Shown here one piece after another: positions 25,183-37,171 of a stretch of DNA of 64,000 bases (its first letter is position 1; each line of letters opens with the position of its first letter). The position numbers and the translations under genes were made by a program. Origin of the DNA: Heterostelium multicystogenum (taxonomy: Eukaryota; Evosea; Eumycetozoa; Acytosteliales; Acytosteliaceae); assembly GCA_003667245.1 (NCBI GenBank), contig RCNN01000141.1, positions 1-64,000 of the forward strand, written 5' to 3'. The notes under the pieces were generated by a model. That model had not been told where the DNA came from. It saw nothing but the letters and a program-made list of their open reading frames with translations, and made no database searches.

Positions 25183-27360
25183 ATGGCATCTGCACCACAA
25201 ACCTCAAGAGGTGATTTTGATGAGAAGGAAAAAGAAAAGGATGTTAGAACTTCAAACATCGTAGCTGCAAGAGGTAACTATAGGTCAATCTTAGTGTAGT
25301 AAAAAAACACTAAGCAAATACATATCTATTAGTTATAATATATTAATCTATTCATTTATTTTAATAATGTAATTCATTACATTATTATTAAATTCAAATT
25401 ACTTAATAATTATCAACAGCTGTTGCCGACGCTATCAGAACATCACTTGGTCCAAAAGGAATGGATAAAATGGTATGAGTTAGTACTAGTAGATCACATT
25501 AAAAGGATAGTTGTTCTAATATGTTATTGATCTCTTTGAAAATCAACAGATCAGTTCACCAAATGGAGAGGTTATTATCAGTAACGATGGGCCACCATCT
25601 TGAAACATTTAGAAGTTAGACATCCAGCTGGTAAAATGGTAATACAACATCATAGCACAACAACACTATATTTACAGATAAAGAATAACATGAATGAATC
25701 GAATCAACAAACTGTCTATGATAACAAAGACATCAAAGTGCTTTGACAGCAAAAAGACAACACAACTATCATTGAACTAGATTTAGACACAGGTAGCTTC
25801 GGTCAGGATAGATAGTATAGAGTTATAATAGATTTAGATTATAATTCAATTGAATTGATCGATTAGATTATTGTTGGATTCATAGACAGATAGATCAATG
25901 GATTGTAGGAGACAGACAGATTCATTCGATAATTTTTTTAAAAAAAAAACAAAACACACGTAAAGATAGATGAATGTGACGACTAATATAAGTTATGTTT
26001 TGATTATAGTTAGCAGAGTTGGCTAAAGCACAGGATATTGAAGCAGGAGATGGAACAACATCAGTATGCGTTATTGCTGGTGCATTGTTGTCAGCAGTTT
26101 CACAGTTGATGGCCAAGGGTATCCATCCATCAATCATTTCAGAGGCATTCAATTTGGCAATGAACAAATCAATTGAGGTACTCACTAATATGTCGACCCC
26201 AATCAGTTTGTCAGACAAGCAAAGTTTGGTCAAATCAGCTATCACCTCACTCAACTCAAAGGTTGTCTCACAATATACAAATCTCGCTACCATTGCAGTC
26301 GATGCAGTTTTAGATGTCATCAACCCAGCCACCGCCACCAATGTCAACCTCAAGGATATCAAAATCATCAAGAAGCTCGGTGGTACCATCGATGACACTG
26401 AATTGGTCCACGGTCTCGTCTTTGACCAACACACCGCCCACGGTGCCGGTGGTCCAACACGTGTCCAGAACGCCAAGATCGGTTTGATCCAGTTCTGTTT
26501 GTCTGCACCAAAGACCTATATGGACAACAACATCGTTGTCTCTGACTACACCAAGATGGACAAGGTCTTGAAGGAGGAGCCAAAGTTAATCTTGGAGATG
26601 TGTCGTAAGATTCAAAAGTCTGGTTGCAATGTTTTGTTGGTACAAAAATCAATTCTCAGAGATGCTTTGAACGAGTACTCTCTCCACTACCTCGCCAAGC
26701 TCAAGATCTTGGTTGTCAAGGACATCGAGCGTGAGGACATTGAGTTTATTTGTAATACAGTCGGATGCACACCAATTGCCAATATAGATTCATTTACTCC
26801 AGAGAAGCTTGGAAAGGCTGATTTGGTCGAAGAGGTCGGTACCACCGACGGAAAGATCGTCAAGATCACCGGTATTCCAAACCCAGGAAAGACCGTCACT
26901 ATTTTGGCACGTGGTTCAAACAAGTTGGTATTGGACGAGGCCGAACGTTCCATCCACGACGCCCTCTGTGTCATTCGTTCACTTGTAAAGAAGAAGTATT
27001 TGATTGCTGGTGGAGGTGCACCAGAGATCGAAGTCAGCCAACAGGTCACAGAGTTCTCAAAAACATTGTTGGGTAATCAAGCATACTGTGTTCGTGCCTA
27101 TGCCGAAGCACTCGAAATCATCCCCTATACCTTGGCAGAGAATGCTGGTCTACATCCAATCAGTATTGTAACTGAACTCCGTAATAAGCATGCTCAAGGT
27201 GAAAAGACCGCCGGTATCAACGTCCGTAAGGGTGCCATCACCAACATTCTCCAAGAAAATGTCGTACAACCACTTTTTGGTATCAACAAGTGCACTCACT
27301 CTTGCCACTGAAACTGTTATCATGTTGCTCAAGATTGATGATATCGTAACTGCTCGTTAA
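25183..27360 (+). CDS. cct4: Chaperonin-containing TCP1 subunit delta (CCT4)
   Basis: A subunit of the cytosolic group II chaperonin that folds actin and tubulin. Exon 1 starts [17 protein letters not shown] at 25183 and ends NIVAAR. Exon 2 (about 25421-25473) is [17 protein letters not shown]. Exon 3 (about 25551-25638) carries EVIISNDG and [14 protein letters not shown]. Exon 4, from 26010, runs [19 protein letters not shown] to the end, with the ATPase motifs GDGTTSV and later [11 protein letters not shown]. The final residues read [14 protein letters not shown] to the stop at 27358-27360. Two breaks are seen: a missing G in the GGG run near 25590 (NDGATI) and one near 27285 before the last 25 codons. 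Intron 3 (25639-26009) is 371 bases, long for this group. The delta assignment rests on memory of the [23 protein letters not shown] start. Confidence 0.93.
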
Positions 27361-30064
27361 TCAAACAATCAAATAACAGGTAAAAAAATAAATATAATAT
27401 AAAACAAAACAAACAACAAGCGCCAGGCATCACTTGATTCTACAACTTGGACTTGCTTTTACCAAGCAAGAACAGTTCTTGAGCTAGATGAATCAGTATT
27501 AACAATCCAAATCGATTAATTGAATTGAATTTGATCTTGGCACACTTAATCAAGTAAGTTAATTGAAGATCACATGATCACACATCCCTAAAATCCACAC
27601 AACCAAGATGCTTGATCAGTAGTCATCATAAAAACAAAATTGAACCATCACCACCGATACATTCCAACACCAAGAACAACCACATTTATTTTGGTGTAAT
27701 AAATTGGATATGGATGTGATGGTTGTTGGTGATTGGTATGGATTGGATTGCCTCCAAGTTTTAATTACAACTGCCTTAATATATTAATATATATATTTAA
27801 CCAACCAACAAACAACCAGAATGTACTAAAAGCTACATAATCATAATAATAATAATGGTAATTCAATTCAATTTGCGTTTGTAGTTGTTGTTGTAGGTGG
27901 GAAGCACACTTAATTAAGATCTCACCGAGTCTGGACTTCCCTTGCCAAAGAAATTTGTGGTGTTCTGATTAAAACAAAAATTTAAACACACCTCAAAGAA
28001 ATTTAAAACATGCCACACCACACTGGCACAGCAGCACTACTGATCGAGTGCAAAAAAGTATGCTTTAAAATTTGACTCATTTCCCAAATTAATTGTGATT
28101 GTTTTGAAGTGTTGATTGTGTTTGAAAACTCCATGTTTCCCAATTCAATCTCTCTATGATACCAACACCATCAAACTACTCATTATTTTAATATTTTATT
28201 GGGAGTTATTGTTGATAATGGTGATAAAAAAATATTTTATTAAATAAAAAACAATATTATTGTTATTAAAATTTTATTCAATACTCAATATTATAATCCT
28301 ACAACTATATCATATCATAACATATTATTAATAATAACCAATCTAATATTATATTATTATATTATAATAGTATTATTATTATTATATCCTGTGCACAATA
28401 TTGTTAATTTCAGTAGTAATCAGTCAGGAGAATTGCTTGGAAAGCTAATATAAGGATATAGGATTAACATTAAAAAGAAGAAAGCGAGTGTTAAACAGGA
28501 TTTCGGAATTATTATTATTATCAAAGAAATTGACAATAGTAATAATAATTATAATAATAACTAATATTACAAGTAAGGATAAGTTCTGATCAGCATCTGA
28601 ATGTGCTCATATTATTTGTGTAATTGTTGGATGGATTATAAATACACATGACTCATGGTGAATAATATGACACAGATTTTGGATGCAATGGAAATTGACA
28701 GCTCAGCTCGGTTTTTCTTGTTGTTAGATAGTAGTTCTTTATTTCTTTGTTTTGTTATTTATAGATAGATCTGTAGAGGTATAATCAATATAGGAGTTGC
28801 TCAGATTGATATACACATTTAATATGATGACAATATAATAGCTAGCTAGAGAGTAGTAGTAGGTCGTCTTGTAAAGTCAATGATGTCAATCACAAAAGTC
28901 TTGACAGTTTTCTTGTCGTCTGCGCAATATATAATCATCATGCCAAAAAGGTGGCACCCCATCAACCTTAACCAACAATGGCAAAAATGTTTCAATTTTT
29001 GTTAAATTTTTTTTTTGCAAAAAAAGACAAGACAACTTGGAAGTAAATTTCATTATTGAAGATCAGGTCAATAATACAGTTACAGTCATTATTGTGGGGA
29101 TTGCTGTTGTTTTCTTTTTTTTTTTTTTCAATAACCGAGATTCATTCACAAAACACCGGTTTAACCACATTAAAAAAAAACAAACAAAATAACAAAATAT
29201 TTAAATTAAATAATATTAATAATTAATAATAATAATAATACTTTATTTATTATTAATAGTTATCTATCTATCTTATAAACTACTTAATTTATAGCTTAAC
29301 ATAATATAATTTAATATATTATAATATAATATATTGATATTGATATTTGTTGAGTTGTAATTTATAAGATCTTTAATTAATAAGCTAATCATTGTAATTG
29401 GTATGTTTTTGTTTTACGACAAACGAAGCTTTGTTCAATCATCTTGGCTATTGAAGAACAGCATCATTATAATACACGGAAGACCAATATCAATATATTT
29501 TCTACTATTGTTTGTTACACCACTTTAGATCTCTGTCTATCTCTTCTACCTCTCTTTATTTATTCTTTAATTAAATGATTTTAAAAACTCAACTCATACA
29601 ATTCAGTTTATTAGAACAACCAACAACCAACAACCAACAACTACAATAGCGCACAACAATAACACAACTTTTATTATTATTGTTATTAGTTTCTTATTTA
29701 ACACTATTTAATTTTGAAAAAAAACAAATAAACAAGAGAATCAACCCAACAACACAACATAAACAGACAGACATTCAATTGCATCAAATATATGTTAATT
29801 TAAATTCCAATATATATTAATAAATCATTCATTAAAATTCATAGGAAGTTATAAATAATCAGTATTAGGTCTATGCTTTAGAAGTTGATATTACATAGTG
29901 GTAGAGTTAGGAATACAACTTATCAATATAGGAAAAGTTAAAGTAAAGTTATGCTTGTGTTTCATAGATAGTACTCGAAACTTTATTATATATTAGCAGT
30001 ATATTTGTATAGAATCAATCGATATAGACAGTACCTGTTTTTTGTTATTTATTTATTATAAAGA
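27361..30064. other. 2.7-kb intergenic region cct4 / pex13
   Basis: AT-rich with many ATT/TAA and A/T runs. Two patches are more balanced. At 27880-28060, GGGAAG and CTTCCC flank about 40 bases. At 28860-29000 there is an ATG-started 41-codon frame (28880-29005). Neither matches a gene I know. The 3' third (29200-30060), with CAA/AAC runs, is typical of a long 5' leader and promoter for pex13. Confidence 0.5.
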
Positions 30065-31670
30065 ATGAGACCATCACCACCAAAACCGTGGGAAAAAGGA
30101 TCAACCTCTACTTCAACAGTTCTAAGTCCACAACAACAATCAACTTCTTCAATTTCAGGATCGACATCTTCATTACATAATGGATCATCGAGACTACCTC
30201 TGAGGTCAGGTTCTCCCAACTCGACATCATCAAATCAACTTTCGACAAGACCACGTACCCCTATGCGTCCTTGGGACTCGAGTAGTGGCGGATACGACAG
30301 CTCTATGTCCGGATATGGCGGCAGCTCATATGGTGGATATGGTGGATCGAGTGGACTATATGGTAGCAGCTATGGTGGAGGCTACGGTAGCAGCTACGGA
30401 AGCAGCTATGGTAGTGGATATGGATCGAGCAGTTTATATGGAAGCAGCAGTTATGGCAGTGGATTATATGGTAGCGGATACGGCAGCAGCTATGGAAGTG
30501 GATATGGTAGCAGTTACGGTGGATATGGAAGTTCTTATGGTAGCGGCTATGGAAGCAGTTACGGTGGATACGGAAGTTCATATGGCGGACCTGGCTACGG
30601 TTACAGAGATGACATGAAAGGTGGCATGGTTAGTGGACACTCTTGGCTCGACGCCTTAAATTCAATGGTAGAGACATTTGGTCGTTTTTCATTCTTATTA
30701 AATTCAAATTTCGATGCAGTTCGTGTTTCATTTTCGTCTGTAGTCAGGCTGTGTCATAGCATGAGCCAGTTCAACCACGAAGTATTTTCTCTTGTCAAGA
30801 CATTTACACTATTTAGACTGTTCCAGTCTGTTTCATCAAAGTTTTTCAAACTGTTTAGATATATACTTGGTAGACCTTCTGTAGAGGTCGTCAGTAAAGA
30901 AGGTTTTGGATTAGACGTAAGTATCTCACCATCCTCTATTTATTTGGCATAGCTCTAATTCATTTATCATATAGGATTTTAAAAAGTTTGACAAGAAACA
31001 AGGAGGTTCCTCCATTACTACATTTATTATTATTATTGCATTCACATTTATTGTCGTTCCAATGTTTATTGGACAAATGTTTGGATTATCCAGAAGAAGA
31101 AAGGGAGAGGCATCACTCGACAAGTCTTGGGACGATTTAGACGAAGTAACGGTTGTACAAGCAATTGCCGATTTCGACCCAGAGACCCAACGTGACTTAC
31201 CACTGCGAGTTGGTGACATTGTAAATGTTATAGGTAAACCACACCAGGAATGGTGGGAAGGAGAGCACCAAGGACGTACCGGTCTTTTCCCCGCCAACTT
31301 TGTAAAAATAATCGATTCCAATGATAAACAACAACTACAACAACCACAACAGCTTCAACGATACTCAAGCAATTCAAGACAAAGACAATATACCCCACCA
31401 TCAGAATACCATCAACAACAACAGCATATTCAATCACAATCATACACACCATCGCCATCATCACAATCAAGACTAAATTCACCATCTAAAGATAAAAATC
31501 CATCTTTTAATCAAGATGGAGCTGATTTCATTCCACATAACAGACAATCAACACCTCCATCACAAGACAACAACAATACCAATTCCACTAGCAGATTTAA
31601 ATCTTATAATAATGATTTTATAGGCGATGACAACCAACAAAATATGGATAATTCTATAAGACATTCATGA
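30065..31670 (+). CDS. pex13: Peroxin 13 (peroxisomal import docking protein)
   Basis: An integral peroxisomal membrane protein that docks the PTS receptors Pex5/Pex7 with Pex14. The start [12 protein letters not shown] (30065) is followed by a Ser-rich region and about 100 residues of [11 protein letters not shown] repeats (about 30300-30600). Next is the conserved Pex13 N-terminal domain: [20 protein letters not shown], then helices to [12 protein letters not shown]. An intron (GTAAGTATCTC...CATATAG, about 30918-30974) precedes [12 protein letters not shown] membrane span ([19 protein letters not shown]) follows, then an SH3 domain ([20 protein letters not shown] to [10 protein letters not shown]). 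The C-terminal 110 residues are Gln/Ser/Asn/Pro-rich. There are no frame breaks. The Tyr/Gly-rich repeats parallel the YG-rich N-termini of other Pex13 proteins. Confidence 0.95.
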
Positions 31671-32078
31671 ATATTAAAATAATAAATTTTTCCTTGCAGT
31701 AAACAAGACTAATTAACAAGATACCTTTTGATTTATTATATAATTATAAAAAGTCCTAACACTAATATAGATTTTATCAATTAAAAAACAAACTGGAAAA
31801 AGATTTGGTCTTGACCGACAGATAAAAACATTAACCTTAAACAAAAGGGTAATAATCTTTCATGAATGCACTGATTGCAGATTTGACATAAAATTCTGAT
31901 TGGGAAAAAAAGGTTTGGTCTTGTTGATTCAGCAAAGTTTAATTTACAAAAGTAAAATTTGGATTTTATGATTAGATGTTCCAAGTGATTATTGGGCACC
32001 TATTTTTTTTTAATATTTTATTTTCTTATACAATGAACATCATATCTACAGATGAAACTAAGGGCTGTCTATGACAAA
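31671..32078. other. Convergent 3' region pex13 / profilin
   Basis: 408 bases between two converging genes. A 72-codon minus-strand frame (31781-31999) has no recognisable features. AATAAA-like polyadenylation signals occur just after pex13. Confidence 0.5.
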
Positions 32079-32602
32079 TTAATAGCTGTTTTCGATCAAG
32101 TAGTCAGCAAGTTTCTCAACAACGTTGGCAGCATTACCTGGCTGTTGTTTTTCATTGTAGTAGGCAATTATTATACTTTGGTTGGTCTTTACTGCAATAA
32201 CACCAGTGGCACCCTTCTTACCGTAGATACTACGGGCATCTCCCTTGATACCCATATATTTGACTCCACCGACGGTGATACCTTTGGCGAAGACCTCGGA
32301 TGGGTTCTTGAAGAGAGCAGCAATAGCAGCACCTTCACCAGCATTAAGGAAATTGGCTGGCTTGGTTGCCCAGTTTCCACCATCATTAGCACCAATAATG
32401 GCAGCCTTTTCAACTAAACCAGTTCCAATCAATTGATCATCGACGTAAGTCTATAGTCAATAATAATTAATAAGAAAGGTCATAATAAGTGTTATTAATA
32501 TCATTCTATTGGTACCAATATTGTCATAAAGAAAATTCAGAGTTGGGAGTGGAAAAAATAAGGGAAAGAGAGAGAAAGATAGATACTTACTTGCCAGGAC
32601 AT
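32079..32602 (-). CDS. Profilin
   Basis: A small actin-monomer-, polyproline- and phosphoinositide-binding protein. Exon 1 has only four codons, MSWQ (32591-32602), with the strictly conserved Trp. After a GTAAGTATC...CTATAG intron, exon 2 is TYVDDQLIGTGLVEKAAIIG, then NGG-type text DGGNWATKP, FAKGITVGGVKYMGIKGDAR, YGKKGATGVIAVKTNQSIII and the end NVVEKLADYLIENSY. Total is about 126 residues, as in D. discoideum profilins. The four-codon first exon matches profilin genes elsewhere in the group. No frame breaks. Which paralogue (proA, proB or proC) cannot be settled here. Confidence 0.95.
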
Positions 32603-33593
32603 CTTTATTATTTATTATTACTACTTAAATTAAATTTAAACAAAATGGAAATGGTTTCTTTTGGTATCAGCAGAGTATTTATTTGGTTTGGTAAAGAATT
32701 TGTTTGAAATTAAATTATTTTTAAAATTTGATTTTGTTTAATTTGTTGGATGTTGATTGATTCTGGTTGTGGGGTCTTTGGCTGATAAATAATTTGTTGC
32801 AGCCAAAATTACTTCATTCCCAAACATAAACACACTTCACACTCTCCAAAAATCTTAATCATCACTGCTTTTTATTAAACTTATTTTATAATAATAGCAG
32901 CAATTTTGTTTAGAAAATTAAAAGTGGGTTGCTAATTGGACTCAAAATATTCATTGATTGGTTTTTTACAAAAGTTTAATCAACCTTTTGAACTTCATTA
33001 GTGCAACAAAACACACCTTGAAAATTAATAATAATAATTATAATAATAATAAAAATAAAAAAAATTAATGTGGACATTTGTTTGTTTGAATAATTCAGTT
33101 TCAAAAAAAAATTTAAATAAAATAAAAAAATAACAAAAAAAAAAAGAAAAGAAAATCTTTCTACCCTTCATATTAATTAATATTCTGCTGTATTGTCATA
33201 TATATAATTGATTTGACAGGGTACTCTTTAATCCTGAAGGGTTGTCTTTTACTAAACTAAAACTAAACTAAAACTTAATCTTTACCTTATAATCTATTAT
33301 ATATAGTATTTATCATATTGTTGTTGTTGTATTTGTAGTAGATTGTTGATTGTTGTTGTTGCTTTTTGTTGATCTATATCAATCTACCTTGAAGAAGTTG
33401 AACTTGGTCAACTTAACGGTTTAGTTGTAGTTGTAGTTAGTTAATTCTAAGATTTGATTGTATTGTATTGCATTGATTTATATGATTATTGAATCGATCA
33501 AACAATATAAACAACCAATAACAACATCATCAACAAAGTCACTAGAGAGAAGAGACAGACAAGACAAGACAAGACAAGATAAGATAAGAAAAG
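32603..33593. other. Divergent region profilin / unknown charged protein
   Basis: 991 bases, AT-rich, with A runs at about 33040-33150. An inverted repeat, TTTGGCTG (32777-32784) and CAGCCAAA (32800-32807), lies about 175 bases upstream of profilin. A direct GACAA run (about 33559-33582) ends just before the next gene. No gene was seen. Confidence 0.5.
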
Positions 33594-36122
33594 ATGTCAG
33601 AGGAAAGAAAGAAGGTAGTATATCATGGCATAGATGATATCTACCAGGATTTGGGTGACACCCAAAAGCATTAGAGATAATGCTTACGAGGATGACGATG
33701 TCAGTGGAAGTGATCTTGATACGCGCAGAGGCGGCAGTGCGATTCAAGTCGATTCGAGATCATACAACAACAGTGGCAGCACAAATTACATGGACGATGA
33801 AATTGGCTATGCAAACTATTCAACATCATCCGTATTGAGTGACGATGAGTCATCCAATAGGCAGCCAAACGACATCGACAACGACTCTGATAATCCTTCC
33901 AGAGCACCATCGTACAGCAAAAATAGCGGCAGCAGTAGCCGTGGCGGTCACAAGAGATACAACAGTAATAGAAGAAATAACAATAGCGACAGTAAAGATA
34001 ACGAGAAAGATAGCAAAGACATTGCAACCTATCAGAGCAACCGAGTAAAGATGGAGAGTCTCTCCAACAGAGAGAAGCTTTCGCTGATAAAGAAGTACCA
34101 GCGTGAGCAAAGAGAACGCAAGGAGACAAGATCTGCATTTTCAAATTCAGACGGTAGTCATGTTTATTATGAGGACAACACCATAGAATATGAAGCCCCC
34201 GAGTTCGACCCAGACAAGGAGTTGGTGATCTCATCCGATTCAGAGCCCGGATCATCAGATGAGGATCACAGCGATCACGAAGCAGACACTGCATTGATAG
34301 GAGCAATGGACCTGGTGGACATATTCCTTCTTCAGGACCCGCTAGAAGAAGAAACAATTCAGGTATGTAGAATATCTATCGTCCATTAGATAGATATTGC
34401 ACTTAGTTGGCACCAAATGTATATTCTAACCACCAACTGTTATTCCATCTCCAGAAAATATTGGACACCTCCAAGAGATAACAGATGAGTATAGAGTCAA
34501 TAAGCGTAAATTCCTTTTTAGCAAGAAGATCAAGCAAATATATAGGAAAGCCTTGGCCAAGCTACCAGAGGTAAGTACAGCTCCATTGGTTGCGATGTTC
34601 AATTACTGATTGGTTTGATTCCTTTAGTTGGCCACCATAAAGCAATTGTACAGAGATTTCCACATTTTAAAGATGAATGACATTAAAGAAAAAAATGAAG
34701 ACTTTTCCATTGAGCCAAAAGTTGCTGCTACCAGATTTATTTAAGATTCCACTAATGCCTCAGCCTATGGGTTCAAAAGATGTGAGCGGAAGTGCAAATG
34801 GAAGTCGAAGTGAAAGGGCTGCAAGTTTCACTCCTGTCAGCAGACTGCCTAAGGATCTTTCTTTCCAAGATTTAACCTATTTTAGGAAAGTATCAAAGAT
34901 GCTGACAAAGGAATGGAAACAAAAAAATAGAGGCAACGAACATAAGCATAGAAAAGGAAAGAAGTCCAAAAAGAGATATCACTCCAGTGATGAGGAAAGT
35001 GAACATACTGACTCGAATATGGTAGACCAAGACGAAAAGGATCACCAGCTTCAACTACAACGATTGAGAGAGCAACAGAAGCAAAAGAGCGAAAGAGAGA
35101 TGGCCGACATCAACAACAATAATGTAATCGACGAAAGCAGTGATAACAACAATGAAAATAACGAAAACAATGATAACAACAGCAGTATAGATAATATTAA
35201 AGATATCCCTCCCTCTTCACCAGCACAACAAGCGAGATATTACACAACAATCGCCAAAGAAAGATGTAGTGGAAGAAAGACAACATCAACAACCACAGCG
35301 TTCTTCAACAGAGTGTAATGCTACAGCAACCATTGTGGAAGAAGAGCCAAAAGCAGAAATCGAAAAGATCGTTACAATGCCAGTTGGTACACCTATTCCA
35401 CTTTCAGCACTTCAAAAGAAATCGGTTCCTACTCCAGGTGATACTCAAGAAAAGATGACCGTGGCCAAAGAATCCAGCACCTCTTTCCAATTGGATTCGA
35501 AGCTACTCGACTCACTGGTGCCCAACGAGAAAGAGTCATTACAGATCCAGCAGAATATTGCCAAGCTCACAATTCCTTCGAATGACGGAGTCAATGCGAC
35601 TCTTAATGTAAACACCAACAACATAATGAACCGGCTGATGGCAATTGCAAATAACCACCAGATCATTCAGCAAGTACGAAAGCTATATTCCAGCCAAAAA
35701 CCTTTGAGCACAATATGATAGAGGAGCGTAATCAAATCATTGAGTTATCGCAGCACAACAAAAAAATCTTCAAGATGAATTCAATATACTTCAAAGCCAA
35801 GTCTCCAACAACATGGCAAAAATAAAAAAATCTATGAAAACTTTCAAATGCAAGAGAATGTAAGTATAGCAGTCGCATCCTTTGTAATTAGTTGGTGCAT
35901 TTACTTACCATTTGTCTAAATAGTTAATCAACGAAGGTCTGGAAAAGCAACTGCTCGAATTCAACAAAAAGGTATTATGACCAAATTTACACAACTGATA
36001 TATTACCAGCAAAATTCACTTCAACAGTTGGGAGTAATTGGATTTTTTCCCAACTCAAAATGTAATTCAAATTAAAACAACAGATGAAGATTTTGGAATG
36101 TCTATTTCCATCTGGTAAGTAG
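33594..36122 (+). CDS. Large charged, low-complexity protein, unknown
   Basis: Not recognised. The start MSEERKKVVYHGIDDIYQDL is at 33594. After a frame break near 33660 it reads an acidic Ser/Asn/Asp-rich region (YEDDDVSGSDLDTRRGGS, SSDSEPGSSDEDHSDHE), a basic helix (NREKLSLIKKYQREQRERKE), then IGAMDLVDIFLLQDPLEEE. Introns at about 34363-34454 and 34571-34626 flank a conserved-looking helical exon (YRVNKRKFLFSKKIKQIYRK, LATIKQLYRDFHILKMND). Next come LSFQDLTYFRKVSKMLTKEW, a Lys/Arg/His-rich patch (HKHRKGKKSKKRYHSSDEE), Gln/Glu coiled coil and Asn runs. Breaks lie near 34690, 35265 and 35715, and the end (MKILECLFPSG) is inferred after two more introns. Composition suggests a nuclear protein with disordered arms and coiled coils. 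The non-repetitive 34455-34680 part is the best handle for a homology search. Confidence 0.55.
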
Positions 36123-36362
36123 TTTTACATTTCAATAAAGAAGCTTTAGTACTAATTACTAACCAACTATATATTTAATTTTAAATTAGTTTATCAATAA
36201 ATCAATTCTCATAATATTTTTAATATTAGTTCAAAATTGAATGCAGTGTTTATTTTTATTATATTTGATTATCATAGAAATTGAGTTTATTATTTAAACA
36301 AATTTAAAAAGAAACTGATATTGAGTTTGGGAATGTAGTTTGATATATATGAATTCTTTACA

Positions 36363-36674
36363 CTAGTTTCCACCTCTCCAATTTCCACCTCTCCAATTTC
36401 CACCTCTCCAGTTTCCTCCTCTCCAATTTCCACCTCTCCAATTTCCACCACTCCAGTTATCACCACCACCGTCGCCACAATTAGTACCAGAAGTCATAGT
36501 TTTTGACTCTCCAGATTCAGCTCCAAAAGAAGTACCAACATTAACAGATGAAGTCATACTGGCAACTGATTGTCCAAGATTATTCAAGTTTTCTAAATAA
36601 TAAAATTCAATTATATAATTAATATTATTAATTGATAATCAATAATATTTATAATACCTACCCAAAATAGTCAT
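36363..36674 (-). CDS. Small Ser/Gly-rich protein with GNWRG repeats
   Basis: Exon 1 is MTIL plus the first base of the next codon (36674-36662), with a GTAGGTATT donor. Exon 2 starts after TTTAG at about 36595 and gives ENLNNLGQSVASMTSS and NVGTSFGAESGESKTM, then CGDGGGDNWSG followed by five copies of GNWRG and the end GN. The protein is about 80 residues. The short exon with MTIL, the Ser/Gly middle and the Gly-rich tail recall the dictyostelid hssA/B-type small developmental proteins, but the GNWRG tail is different and the relationship is a guess. No frame break. Six 15-bp direct repeats encode the tail. Confidence 0.6.
36367..36456 (-). repeat. 15-bp tandem repeat, six units
   Basis: Units read TTTCCACCTCTCCAA on the plus strand, at 36367, 36382, 36397, 36412, 36427 and 36442, each with 0-2 differences. 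They keep frame and encode GNWRG (one unit GNWSG). Being a multiple of three, copy number can change without breaking the protein. Confidence 0.9.
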
Positions 36675-37171
36675 ATTTATTTAATAATAATTATTATTAT
36701 ATTTTGTAGGTTTTAATGATAAAATTCTGTTTAACCACCTGTATTTATAGTGAAATTTATACATAGTAATTACAATATAAACTTATGACACTTTCCGATC
36801 AAGACTCAAATAAAAAATAGATGACTCAGTTATATATATATTCATTTGAATTAACTTTCCAGGATTGTATTTCCAAAATCCAATTATGAGCACATATAAA
36901 CAATTTATTGATTGATGTATGATAGATTTCAGTTTCAAGTTTGGAAAAATAAAAAAAATAAAAAACCAAAAAATTAATAAAAAATACAATTTAAATTGAA
37001 AAAATTAAAAAGTATCGTGACTGACAAAAACTATGAATTGTGTGTTTAGTCGATTTGATCATATTCAAGTGTGTTATTTTCACGACAATTATTCATTCAT
37101 ATCACATTACTGTTGATTTCGTTGGCTTAGCCTATTTTAGATAGCATAGTAGTAGTGGTAGTCGTCGAAAC
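36675..37171. other. Divergent intergenic region
   Basis: 497 bases between the GNWRG-repeat gene and the mitochondrial candidate, AT-rich with A runs around 36940-37010. No gene was seen; a 68-codon minus frame here is Phe/Ile-rich noise. Confidence 0.5.

Noticed and set aside
30285..30617. Met/Asp/Ala-rich 110-codon frame and its minus-strand partner over the pex13 repeats
   Set aside because: Out-of-frame readings of the Tyr/Gly/Ser repeat; every frame of such a repeat stays open.
31781..31999. 72-codon minus frame between pex13 and profilin
   Set aside because: Lies in a convergent 3' region, with no start context and no recognisable motif.
33701..34357. 218-codon open frame on the minus strand inside the unknown charged gene
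   Set aside because: It is antisense to a Ser/Asp/Asn-rich coding region whose codon pattern leaves the opposite strand open. Its Cys/Tyr-rich translation has no family pattern.
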